Below are positions 8,366 to 17,861 of a DNA stretch of 64,000 bases, one piece after another. The first letter of the stretch is position 1; each line of letters starts with the position of its first letter. The translations under genes were made by a program, and so were the position numbers. The stretch is taken from assembly GCA_963704975.1 (NCBI GenBank), contig CAVPIK010000016.1, forward strand, positions 1 to 64,000. The letters run 5' to 3'. Below the pieces are notes generated by a model, which saw only the letters and a program-made list of their open reading frames with translations, had not been told where the DNA came from and made no database searches. This stretch comes from JAGNDO01 sp963704975 (GTDB lineage Bacteria > Chloroflexota > Anaerolineae > Caldilineales > Caldilineaceae).

Positions 8366-9938
8366 CTACGGCCAATCCACTTCCGGCGAACGATAGTAAT
8401 CAACCCCCAACCCCGTCAGCCGGGGACCGTGGGCGGCCAGCCGTTCCCGATAATCGGCCCAATTCGCGCCGATCCTGGGGCGTCCAGCCGATCTCGGCCA
8501 GGCTGAGGAGGCGGGGGAAGACCATGTGGGCCAAGTCGTCGAAGGTGCGCAGGGTCTCGGTCCACAGGGGGGCCTCCACGCCCAGAATCTCCTTTTCGCC
8601 TACGCCGGGGGACGCCTCGGCGGGATCCCAGGCGTATGAGTGCTCGACGCTGACGTTGCCCGCCCAGTTCAGCCCCAGGGGCGTGCGATCGTCGTATTTC
8701 ATGTCCAGATAGATACGGCTGGCCGGGGAGACGATCACCTTGGCGCCCTGGGCCGCGGCCCGGGTGGCACCGTCGCTGAACCATTGCTGGGCGATGGTGT
8801 CCGGGGCCAGTTGGATCTGGCTGATCTCCTCCCAGCCGATCATCTGCTTGCCGTGGGCGTGGACGATCTCCTGCACACGGGTGACGAAGGCCAGGTAGTC
8901 GGCCTTGGGGGTGCTGTGGGCCTCGTCCCCGCCGATGTGGATGTAGGGGCCAGGGGTGAGGGCGGCCAGCTCTCGGATCACGTCGTCTACAAACTGATAG
9001 GTGCTCTCTTTGTCCATGCAGAGCGAGCTGAAGCCGACTTGGGTGCCGGTGTAGAGCGCCGGGGCCACGCCGTCGCAGGTCAGCTCTGGGTAGGCGGCCA
9101 GGACGGCGTTGGTGTGGCCGGGCATGTCGATCTCCGGCACGATGGTGATGAAACGGGCTTGGGCATAGGCCACGATCTCCAGATAGTCCGCCTGGGTGAA
9201 GAAGCCGCCGGGGGCACCGTTCACAGCCGTGCTGCCGCCGATTTCGGCCAGCTTGGGCCAGGAGTTGATTTCCAGCCGCCAGCCCTGGTCATCGCTCAGG
9301 TGCAGGTGCAGGGTGTTGATCTTGTAGAGGGCCAGCAGATCGATCAGCCGCTTCACGTCGTCCACGCCGAAGAAGTGGCGGGAAACGTCCAGCATCATGC
9401 CCCGATAGGCGAAGCGGGGTTGGTCCTGGATCACCCCGCCGGGGATGGCCCAGACGCCGGGTTCGGGCTGGACCAGCAGTTGGCCCAAGGTCTGGATGCC
9501 GTAGAAGATCCCGGCGGGCTGGCCGCGCAGGGTGATGCCCTGGTCGGTGATGGTCAGTTCGTAGCCTTCGGCACCCAGGGCCGGGGCGACGTCCGCGGTG
9601 GTGAGGTGGATGCCGCCGGGGACCGGGTCGCCGCTTTGCACGGTGGGGGCCAAGCCCGTGGCGTTTTGGATCTGCCGGGCTAATTCCGCGGCGAGGGGTG
9701 TCGATGCCCCCAGATCCGGGTCAACGGTAATTTGGGTCGTTTTTTTCAAAAGAAAAGCGTCGTCCGCGGCGGTGATGGCGGCGGGCAGAGGAATCAGGTG
9801 GGTCATGGTCAATGGCTCCGTGGTGATGGGGGACGGTGGCGACGTACAGGCGGACAGAAGGAAAAGGCTCACCGCAAAGGCGCAAAGGAGTGCCTTTCTC
9901 TTTGCATTCTTTGCGTCTTTGCGGTGAAAGAGGGTCAT
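8366..9938 (-). CDS. Beta-N-acetylhexosaminidase, GH20, predicted lipoprotein
   Basis: About 524 residues. It removes terminal GlcNAc/GalNAc from glycoconjugates or chitin/peptidoglycan fragments by substrate-assisted catalysis. HIGGDEAH is the GH20 Asp-Glu catalytic pair; LHLHLSDDQGWRLEI and FVTIVPEIDMPGH-like segments (here FITIVPEIDMPGH) are also typical. The ATG at 9938 overlaps the stop of the cellobiose phosphorylase gene (ATGA), supporting that start. It gives a basic N-region, a hydrophobic stretch and a lipobox LLSAC. That leader lies within a dispersed palindrome (9870-9926). An internal start at 9807 would give a cytoplasmic enzyme. The frame breaks near 8465; the corrected end reads VDYYRSPEVDWP with the stop at 8366. 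Confidence 0.9.
9870..9926. repeat. Palindrome of the CACCGCAAAG type inside the GH20 leader
   Basis: Arms CACCGCAAAGGCGCAAAG (9870-9887) and CTTTGCGTCTTTGCGGTG (9909-9926) pair with one mismatch. Palindromes built from CGCAAAG words are a common intergenic repeat type in bacteria; here it codes for the signal-peptide region. A similar-style palindrome (CGCAGAG words) lies at 19235-19291. Confidence 0.7.
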
Positions 9939-12401
9939 CGTTTGCTCATTTCAAAACCGCTCGCACGGACACGGTCTCGCACGCCCGCGGCGGGCAGCGG
10001 AATCACGTTTCCGGCCACGGCCACGCCGTCCACGGTCAGGGCGACGGTGTTGCCGGTGCCTTCCCGCACGACCTCGATTTGGTAGGTCACGTCCCGGAAG
10101 AGGCGGGTGGCTTTGAAGCCGGGCCACTCCGCCGGGATCACCGGGGCGACTTGCAGCCCTTCGTAGCTGGGGCGCACGCCGAGGATGTATTGGGTGATGG
10201 CCACGTAGTTCCACGCCGCGGTGCCGGTGAGCCAGGAGTTCTTGGCCTCGCCGTGGGTGGGGGCACCCTTGCCGGCGATGGTCTGGGCGTAGACATAAGG
10301 TTCTGTCCGGTGAATCTCGGCGATGGCTTCCCGGGCCGAGGGGTTGATGCGCAGGTAGTAGTCGAAGGCTTTGTCGCCGTGGCCCAGCACGCTCTCCGCG
10401 GCGACGATCCAGGGGTTGGAATGGCAGAAGATGCTGGCGTTCTCTTTGTAGCCTTCGGGATAGGTCGAGATCTCGCCCAACTCGATGCGATAGTGGGTGA
10501 AGGGTGGGTCGAGCAAGACGATGCCGTGGGGGGTGGCCAGCCGTTCGGCCACCGCGTCCAGGGCTTGCTGGGCCTGCCCGCTCTCCACGCCGATGCCCGC
10601 CATCACGCACATGCCCTGGGGTTCGATGAAGATCTGCCCCTCGCTGTCCGTGTGGCTGCCGACTTTGTTGCCAGCGGCATCGTAGGCCCGCAGGAACCAT
10701 TCTCCGTCCCAGCCGTGGGCCAGGACGGCGGACGTCATGTCCGCGGCCGCGGCCCGATAGCCTGCCGCTCGGTCGGCCAGTCCGGCGTGTTCGACGATCT
10801 CCGCCAATTGACCAGCGGCCAGCACGAACTGTCCGGCGATAAAGACTGATTCGGCGATCTTGCCTTCGCCGTGGTTCTCCGTGGTTTGAAAAGATTCCCC
10901 CGGCGTCTCCGAGAAGCAGTTGAGGTTGAGACAGTCGTTCCAATCCGCCCGGCCAATCAGGGGCAGACCGTGGGGACCCATGCGGTCCAAGGTGTATTGG
11001 GCGGCCCGGAAGAGGTGGTCGAGGAAGGGCTGTTCGCGTGCCCGGCTCGTTCTCATAGACCACGGACTCGTCCAAGATCGACCAGTCGCCGCTCTCCTTG
11101 AGATAGGCGGAGGCGGCCAGGATCAGCCACAGGGGGTCGTCGTTGAAGTTGCTGCCCACGGCGTCGTTGCCCCGCTTGGTCATGGGCTGATATTGATGGT
11201 ACGCCCCGCCGTCTTTGAGCTGGGTGGCGGCCAGATCCAGCAGCCGTTCCCTGGCCCGGGCTGGGGCCATCTGCACAAAGCCCAGCAGATCCTGGTTGGA
11301 ATCCCGGAAACCCATGCCCCGACCCACGCCGGACTCGAAATAGGAGGCCGAGCGGGAGAGGTTGAAGGTGACCATGCACTGATAGGCGTTCCAGATGTTG
11401 ACCATGCGGTTGGTGTGGGTGTCCGGCGTCTCGACTTGATAGACGTTCAGCAGGGTGCGCCAGTGGGCGGCCAGGGCCTCGAAGGCCGCATCCGCCGCGG
11501 CCGGGTCCAGATAGCGCTGGATGATGGGCAGCACCGTGGCCTTGTTGATGGTCTGGGAGCCGGGCGGATCAAACTTGGCGTCCTGGGGGTTCTCGTGATA
11601 GCCCAAGATGAAGGTGATCCGGCGGCTCTCCCCCGGCGCCAGGTGCAGTTTGACATGATGGGACCCCATAGGCGACCAGCCGTGGGCCTGGGAGTTGGCC
11701 GAGCGGCCCGCTTCCACCACCGCGGGCGTGTCCCAGCCCCGATAAGCCCCCAAGAAGGATTCCCGGTCCGTGTCGAAACCAGCCAGTGCTTCGGAACAGG
11801 CAAAGTAGGCAAAGTGATCCCGCCGCTCTCGATATTCGGTTTTGTGATAGATGATGCCCCCGGCCTCGTCCACTTCCATCTGGCCCGTGTTGAGGTTGCG
11901 CTGATAGTTGGTCTGGTCGTCCCAGGCCTCCCACAGGGCGAACTCCACCGCGGAGAAGAGGGAGAGATCCGCGGCTTCCGCCCGCCGGTTGGTCACCGTG
12001 GTCTGCCAGATCTCCAGGTTGGCGTCCTGGGGCACAAAGTAGCGGGTCTCCGCCTCAATGCCCTGGGCTTCGGAGCCGATGATCGTGTAGCCCATGCCGT
12101 GGCGGCACCAATAGCGGTCCAGCTTGGTGCGGGTGGGCTTCCAACTGGGCGACCAATACGCGCCACTTGCGTTGTCCCGCACATAGAGGTAGCGCCCGCC
12201 GCTGTCCACGGGGACGTTGTTATAGCGAAAGCGGGTCAACCGGCGCAGGCGGGCGTCTCGATAAAACGAGTAGCCGCCCGCCGTGTTGGAGATCAGGCCA
12301 AAGTAGGCCTGGCTGCCCAAATAGTTGATCCACGGCAGGGGCGTATCCGGCCGGGTGATCACGTATTCTAGATTTTTGTCGTCGAAATGACCGTAGTTCA
12401 T
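9935..12401 (-). CDS. Cellobiose phosphorylase, GH94 (frameshifted)
   Basis: About 822 residues. It splits cellobiose with phosphate to alpha-glucose-1-phosphate and glucose in the cytoplasm. I recall strong similarity to clostridial cellobiose phosphorylase along its whole length: FDDKNLEYVITRPDTPLPW, SNTAGGYSFYRDARLRR, YESGVGRGMGFRDSNQD-like text (here FESGVGRGMGFRDSNQDLL), and the catalytic Asp in GRADWNDCLN. CHSNPWI and GTAAWNYVAITQYILG follow. The start is the ATG at 12401, with GGACC/AAGG upstream. The frame breaks near 11045 (YENEPGT to the LFRAAQYTLDRMG part). It overlaps the GH20 start by 4 bp. Chitobiose phosphorylase is the main alternative, but the N-terminal motifs fit cellobiose. 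Confidence 0.93.
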
Positions 12402-12425
12402 TGGGAAGGGTCCTTTTGCATGGTG

Positions 12426-12516
12426 GTAGGGGTTTGAGTGGGCGGGAGGTCGATAGGTGACACTCACCTTCAAGGTGAGTGTCACCTATCGACCTCCCGC
12501 CCACTCAAACCCCTAC
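12426..12516. repeat. Perfect 45-bp inverted repeat with 1-nt loop (GTAGGGGTTTGAG element)
   Basis: The arms 12426-12470 and 12472-12516 are fully complementary. The ends read GTAGGGGTTTGAGTGG / CCACTCAAACCCCTAC, the same outer sequence as the element at 62566-62623, while the inner arm sequence differs. It overlaps the stop codon of the sugar kinase (12513-12515). It could act as a terminator; the long perfect stem also looks like a mobile or REP-type element. Confidence 0.8.
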
Positions 12517-13506
12517 GCGTTGTCGAGAAAATTTCGCGTTGAATCGATCAGTGTTTGGCGTTGGGCGGGAGAAACCGGCCCAACTTGTTGCATCCCCAAG
12601 AGGACGGCCCCGACCACCGGCGGCACGGTGAGGGGCACAAAGCGCGCCCCCGGCGCAACTTGGTGGACCGTGGCGTAGAGCGGCTCGGTAAAGAGCGGCC
12701 CGCCTTTATAAAGACTGCCCACCTGCACAATGTCAAAGCGTCTCCTGCTCCAGCCCAATCTGGCGGATGACCCCGACGGCCAGACTGCCCAACTCCTGGG
12801 CCGTCCACCGGATCACCTCGTGGGCCACGGCGTCCCCGGCCTGGGCGGTCTCGAAGATCAGCGGGGCGGCGGAGGCGTCTATGTCGTAGAGGCCCTGGCT
12901 AAACCCCTCCAATAGATCCGCATCCGAGGCGGCCCCGCACAGGCGGATGAAGGCGTCGGTGAGGGCCGTGGCCGGTCCCCGCCGGGTCCACGCCGCGGCG
13001 ACGGCGGTCAGGGCTTGGGTCACCATCTCCCCGGCCCCGCCATATTCGCCGACCATGCTGCCGTTGCCGGTCACCCGCCCCACGTTGTGCTGGGCGTCCC
13101 AGCCCCAACAGTTGTTGCTGGTCCCGGCCACCAGGGCCACGCCCCAGCCCGCCTCGGCCCCGGCCACCAGGCCGATGATGGTGTCGTTGACCACCTCGAT
13201 CTTGCCCGCGGCCTGGGCGGGCAGCCCCAGCACGGCGATGGCGTCCAAAGTTGGGGCCAATTCCGAAGGCCAATCGTACCCCGCCACACCAAAACCGGCC
13301 CCGGCTATCTGCGCCCGCTGAATCCCGGCGGCGTCCAGGGCCTGGTCGGTGATCTCGGTCAGCCGTTGGCGTAGGCCCTCATAGCCCACCACCTCGTGGT
13401 TGCCCGCGGCCCCCGTGCCAAAGCCCACGGCCCGCCCGCTCTCGTCGGCGATCAGGGCATGGCTCTTGGTGCCGCCGATGTCGATGCCCAAAAAGTACTG
13501 ACTCAT
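12513..13506 (-). CDS. N-acetylglucosamine kinase-like, BadF/BadG/BcrA/BcrD ATPase family (frameshifted)
   Basis: About 331 residues of the ASKHA fold. Phosphate-binding loop FLGIDIGGTKSHALIADE at the N-terminus, second phosphate motif ALVAGTSNNCWGWD, and GRVTGNGSMVGEYGGAGEM, all typical of this eukaryotic-like GlcNAc kinase group. It would phosphorylate N-acetylglucosamine or a related amino sugar at O6. The frame breaks near 12745, after GLEQETL; the true C-terminus is FDIVQVGSLYKGG to RNFLDNA with the stop at 12513. Its start overlaps the stop of the ChbG-like gene (ATGA), so the two are translationally coupled. Confidence 0.85.
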
Positions 13507-14399
13507 CGCATGGCATCCCGCAGGGCACGGAAGCCGATCACCTGCACCCCGGCCTCATCCAACGCCTGACGCAACCCAGGACTGGTGAAGAGCGCATGAT
13601 CCGCCACCCGGCAGCGCCAATCTTGGGCGATGGCCCGGATCTCCGGCGTGTCCACGCAGGGGTGGATGATGATGTTGGACAGCCCGGCGGGCAGCTCGGC
13701 CAGGACTGCCTTTATCTGCCCAAGCCGGTCTTCGGGCTCGTCCAGAGACATGACATGCACATGATCGAAGAGAGGGATGGCGGCGCCGTTGACCTGGGCC
13801 ACCAACCCGGCCAGCATGGCGGCGGACTCTCCGTCGTAATCCATCTCCCGCAGGTGTTCTTCCTTCAGATTGGGCAAGAAGGCGGGCAGGCCGAACTCCT
13901 GGGCCACGGCGAGATAGGTGGGCAGCAGCCGGGCATGGCCCAGGGTGAACATGTGGGTGTCCACATGGGTGGCGTCCACCCCGGCGGCCAGGGCCTGGCG
14001 GATCTGGGCCCGCAACTCCTCGGCCAGCGCGGCCAGCTTTGCCCCCTCCTGCACGGGCGCGACCTGGCGGTGGAAGTAGCCTTCGTCGTCCAGCAGCCCG
14101 GAGGCGGGGTCTCGTCCGCTCATCGGTCCCCAGCGCACCACGTCCCACTCGCTGGTCAAAGTGAGGTGGACGCCCATGTCCAGCTTGGGGTTGTCGGCGT
14201 TGGCCCGGCAATAGGCCGCGGTGGCCGGGAACCATCCGCACGGCACCATGGTGGCCGCGGAGGAGAGAATGCCGTAGTCCATCAAGTCTTCGTAGGCCAC
14301 CTGGGAACTGTGGCACATGCCGATGTCGTCGGCGTGGAGGATCACCACGCGGTCCGTAGCAGAATAGCCGAGTTTGCGTAAAAATGGGTTTGGGTTCAT
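13503..14399 (-). CDS. ChbG/YdjC-family carbohydrate deacetylase
   Basis: 298 residues, intact. The family removes one acetyl group from acetylated chito-oligosaccharides such as N,N'-diacetylchitobiose. Metal-binding residues are visible as HADDIGMC (about residues 22-29) and HVDTHMF (about residue 145). MGVHLTLTSEW and the late IIHPCVDT motif also fit. The stop overlaps the kinase start. With the kinase and GH20 it suggests use of amino-sugar oligomers. Substrate specificity is inferred from the family. Confidence 0.88.
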   Translation of the reverse strand: MNPNPFLRKLGYSATDRVVILHADDIGMCHSSQVAYEDLMDYGILSSAATMVPCGWFPATAAYCRANADNPKLDMGVHLTLTSEWDVVRWGPMSGRDPASGLLDDEGYFHRQVAPVQEGAKLAALAEELRAQIRQALAAGVDATHVDTHMFTLGHARLLPTYLAVAQEFGLPAFLPNLKEEHLREMDYDGESAAMLAGLVAQVNGAAIPLFDHVHVMSLDEPEDRLGQIKAVLAELPAGLSNIIIHPCVDTPEIRAIAQDWRCRVADHALFTSPGLRQALDEAGVQVIGFRALRDAMR

Positions 14400-14417
14400 G
14401 GTTGATTTCCTATTCTA

Positions 14418-14508
14418 GTTCCCACGCTCAGCGTGGGAACAGCAATGGACGCTCTGCGTCCCGTGGCGCAGGAGCGCCGGTTTGGGTTCCCACGCGGAGC
14501 GTGGGAAC
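14418..14508. repeat. REP-like element (GTTCCCACGC family), copy 1
   Basis: A 91-bp element bounded by hairpins GTTCCCACGCTCAGCGTGGG and TTCCCACGCGGAGCGTGGG, with GGACGCTCTGCGTCC and CGCAGGAGCG inside. Related copies lie at 17687-17776 and 36828-36918. It separates the ChbG-like and GH4 genes and has no coding capacity. Confidence 0.85.
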
Positions 14509-14516
14509 CAGCACGA

Positions 14517-15815
14517 TTAGGTCCAAAATTGGGGCAAATAGGCCCGATTCGTCTCCAACATATCATCCAGCACCGCCGGGATCTGGTCCGCTGGCGGCCC
14601 AAGGGGATGGGCCAGCAGGGCCTCGTAGGCGGCGTTGCGGTCACCGTGGACCGCGGCCTCGACGGTCAGCAGTTCGTAGCTCTTGATCTGGGCGATCAAC
14701 CCAAAGCAGGCCAGGGGCAGCGGTTCTGCGGGCAGGGGGGTGATGCCGGCGCGGTTGACTTTGACCGGCATTTCCAGCACCCAATCCGCCGGCCAGCCGG
14801 CCACCGCGCCCCGGTGGGGCAGGTTGACCACGTGGGTCTCGCCCAGGTCGTTGTAGTGGGCGTTGAGCAGTTGGGTGGCCAGGGTGGAATAGTAGGCCCC
14901 GCCCCGCTTCATCAGATCGTCCGGCGGGGTGGAGCGGTTGGGGTCGGCGTATTCGGCCAAGAGGTCTTTTTCGATGGCCATGACCTGTTCGGCCCGGGAG
15001 CCCTCGGTGGCCCAACTGTCCTGCTCGGCCAGCTTTTTGGCTGTCTGATAAAAGTAGTTGAGATAGTAGTTGGGGATCATCTGCAACTGCTCGATCAGGG
15101 CGGGGTCCCAGGCCGGGTGGTCGTCGGCCCGCAGTTCGGCCAAGGTGCCGGCGATGATCTCGGCCCACACATCTTCGCCATCCACCTCAAAGCCCCGGTG
15201 CCACGAGAGGTGGTTGAGGCCCAAGGTGTCCAGCCGGGTGCGGTTGGGGTCGATGGGCTGGCCCGTGCGCTTTTCCAGCATCTCGGCCATGTGCATGCGT
15301 GTGGTGATGGGCACGTTGCACACGCCCACGGAGGGCACGTCGGATGCGTGCCGGGCCAGGGCCTCGGTGACCAGCCCCGCCGGGTTGGTGAAGTTGACCA
15401 GCAGCGCGCCAGGGGCCAGCTCCCGCATGTCCGCGGCGATGCCCAGAATCACCGGGATGGTGCGCAGGGCCTTGGCCATGCCGCCCACGCCCGTGGTCTC
15501 CTGGCCGATGAGGCCGTGGCGCAGACCCAGGTATTCGTCGTTCTTGCGGGCCGCCATCCACCCCACCCGCAGTTGGGTGGTGACATAGTCCGCGCCCGCC
15601 ACCCCGGCCCGCCGGTCCGTGGTCAGGTGGACCGTGAAGGGCGACCCGGCCGCGGCGGCCATGCGCTGGGCAAAGCCGCCCACCACCTCCAAGCGTTCGG
15701 GCAGCACATCCACCAGCCACAACTCGGTCATGGGGAAGCTGTCCACCCGATCCAAAAAGCCTTTGACTAATTCCGGCGTATAGCTGGAACCACCGCCGAT
15801 GACTGCTACTTTCAT
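14517..15815 (-). CDS. 6-phospho-glycosidase / alpha- or beta-glycosidase, GH4 family
   Basis: 432 residues, intact. GH4 enzymes cleave 6-phospho-glycosides by an NAD+- and Mn2+-dependent redox-elimination route. The N-terminal Rossmann motif is VAVIGGGSSYTPELVKGF, the Mn-binding Cys sits in GVCNVPI, and NHLSWHRG carries the typical His. GQETTGVGGMAKALRTIPV is strongly conserved among 6-phospho-beta-glucosidases. I choose the ATG at 15815 because GGAGG precedes it by 6 nt; an in-frame ATG 12 bp upstream would place this site inside the gene. The gene is divergent from the FGGY kinase. Whether the natural substrate is phosphorylated cellobiose is inferred. Confidence 0.9.
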   Translation of the reverse strand: MKVAVIGGGSSYTPELVKGFLDRVDSFPMTELWLVDVLPERLEVVGGFAQRMAAAAGSPFTVHLTTDRRAGVAGADYVTTQLRVGWMAARKNDEYLGLRHGLIGQETTGVGGMAKALRTIPVILGIAADMRELAPGALLVNFTNPAGLVTEALARHASDVPSVGVCNVPITTRMHMAEMLEKRTGQPIDPNRTRLDTLGLNHLSWHRGFEVDGEDVWAEIIAGTLAELRADDHPAWDPALIEQLQMIPNYYLNYFYQTAKKLAEQDSWATEGSRAEQVMAIEKDLLAEYADPNRSTPPDDLMKRGGAYYSTLATQLLNAHYNDLGETHVVNLPHRGAVAGWPADWVLEMPVKVNRAGITPLPAEPLPLACFGLIAQIKSYELLTVEAAVHGDRNAAYEALLAHPLGPPADQIPAVLDDMLETNRAYLPQFWT

Positions 15816-16076
15816 GTCGACCTCCATATCAGGATGAACCTGACCTGCTGGTTTTGAGAGTACCTGTTTTTTGCCTTGCCAAAGCATTCTGCCTGGATTA
15901 AACTATAGCAAAGTTTGACAGAAAGTGGGAGTTTTCATAGGGTAGATTTTTTATCCGCCGAACTGCGGCAGGTAAGAAACCTGTCCGATGCAAACGCCGC
16001 TTTTTAGAAATCTTCACGAAAAGCAAATGCTTCCTCGCTCACCTCACTTCTGTACCGCTCATCTACAGGCAACCTC

Positions 16077-17674
16077 ATGAACCTATCTTCCCTGTTCAGC
16101 GTCCCCCGTGCCGCCATTTTGGCCATCGATCTTGGCACCTCCGGCCCCAAGGTGGCCCTGATGGATCTGTCGGGCCGCCTCCTGGGCATGGAGCGCGAGC
16201 CGACCCCGGTGATCTTCCTGCCCGGCGGCGGCGTGGAGCAGGACCCGGCCCAGTGGTGGCGGGCCATCGTGGCCGCCACCCGCCGCCTGTTGAGCCGGGG
16301 GCTGATCCCGGTGGAGCGCATCCTGGCCCTGGGGGTGACGGCCCAATGGTCCGGCACCGTGGCCGTGGACCGGGCCGGACAGCCCCTCATGAATGCCATC
16401 ATCTGGATGGATGACCGGGGCGCGCCCTATGCCCAGGCCATGACCGACGGCCCGATCAAGATCGAGGGCTACGGCGCGGACAAGCTGTGGACCTGGATCC
16501 GCATGACCGGCGGCCTCCCCGGTCGCTCCGGCAAAGACCCGGTGGCCCACATCCGCCTGATCCAGGATCGCTTCCCGGAACTCTACGCCCGCACCCACAA
16601 ATTTCTGGAACCCAAGGACTACCTCAACCTCAAACTGACCGGCCACTTCGCCGCCGGGACCGACTCCATCGTCCTGCATTGGGTGACGGACAACCGGGAC
16701 ATCCACAACGTCCGCTACAGCGACCGCCTCCTACGCATGGCCGGGCTGGACCGGGAGAAGCTGCCGGATCTCTTCCCGGCCACCCACATGTTGGGACCGA
16801 TCCTGCCCGATGTGGCGGAAGAGTTGGGGCTGGGCGACGCATGTGCAGGTGGGCATGGGCACGCCGGATGTGCAGTCCGCCGCCCTGGGCTCCGGCGCGG
16901 TGGCGGATGGGGCGGGGCATGTCTACGTGGGCACCTCCGGCTGGCTTTCCTGCTTTGTGCCCTACAAAAAGACCGACCTTTTCCACAACATGGCCTCGTT
17001 GCCCTCCCCTTTGCCGGGCCGCTACTATTTGATCAACGAACAGGAGATGGCCGGGGGCTGCCTGGCCTGGCTCAAAGAGTCCCTCTTCTTTGCCGACGAT
17101 GCCCTGGCCACCGGCACACCCGGCCCGGATGTCTACGCCCGTTTCGACCGTCTGGCCGAAGCCGCCCCAGCCGGCAGCCACGGCCTGATCTTCGCCCCCT
17201 GGCTCAACGGCGAACGCTCGCCCGTGGAGGATCACCACTTGCGGGGCGGCTTTCACAATCTGTCCATCAGCAACAGCCGGGGGGACTTGGTGCGGGCGGT
17301 CTACGAAGGGGTGGCCCTCAACGCCCGCTGGCTGCTGGGGGCCGTGGAGAACTTCGTGGGCAAGCCCCTTCCCCAGCCTCAACATGATCGGCGGCGGGGC
17401 CAAGGGGGACATCTGGTGTCAGATCTACGCCGACATCCTGGACCGGCCCATGCACCGGGTGGCCGCGCCCATCCTGGCCAACGCCCGGGGCGTGGCCCTG
17501 CTCACCGCCGTGGGGATGGGGGAGTTGGGGGTGGATCAGATGGGCGAGGTCGTGGAGATCGACCGCATCTTCGAGCCGACCCCGGCCCACCGGCGGCTGT
17601 ACGACGAGCGGTTTGGGGTCTTTCAGGAGATCTACAAGCGCAATCGCAAGATCAACGCCCGGCTGAATCGGTGA
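16077..17674 (+). CDS. FGGY-family carbohydrate kinase (xylulokinase-like), two frameshifts
   Basis: About 532 residues in three frames. The N-terminal domain opens with AILAIDLGTSGPKVALMD (phosphate loop) and has VTAQWSGTVAVD; the C-terminal domain has NMIGGGAKGDIWCQIYADIL, the FGGY_C signature. Breaks lie near 16840 (GLGDA to TPDVQSAALGSGAVADG) and near 17375 (GKPLP to SLNMIGGG). The enzyme would phosphorylate a pentulose or hexulose at the expense of ATP; xylulose is the commonest substrate but cannot be decided here. It ends 13 bp before a REP-like element. Confidence 0.85.
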
Positions 17675-17686
17675 ATAACCACTCTC

Positions 17687-17776
17687 GTTCCCACGCTCCG
17701 CGTGGAATGCAACTGGACGCTCTGCGTCCCTCGGCGCAGGAGCGCCGGTTTATGCTCCCACGCGGAGCGTGGGAGC
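17687..17776. repeat. REP-like element (GTTCCCACGC family), copy 2
   Basis: Same architecture as the copy at 14418: CGTTCCCACGCTCCGCGTGG, CTGGACGCTCTGCGTCC, GGCGCAGGAGCGCCGG and CTCCCACGCGGAGCGTGGGAG. It lies between the FGGY kinase and the MATE-like gene. Confidence 0.85.
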
Positions 17777-17861
17777 GAGATTTGTGCTGTCTCAACTGAA
17801 GCGGTTTAGAATACTTCTTTGCCCAACACCCAAACCGTCATTCACGTTAGCGAGATACTTC

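Noticed and set aside
8137..8403. Minus-strand frame with NADDADLADLRGFF text
   Set aside because: This kind of text comes from intergenic repeat words (AATCAGCGTCATCCGCG type); it overlaps the GH20 end and has no family.
14418..14508. Insertion sequence
   Set aside because: 91 bp, hairpin modules only, no transposase and no target duplication seen; REP-like is the better description.
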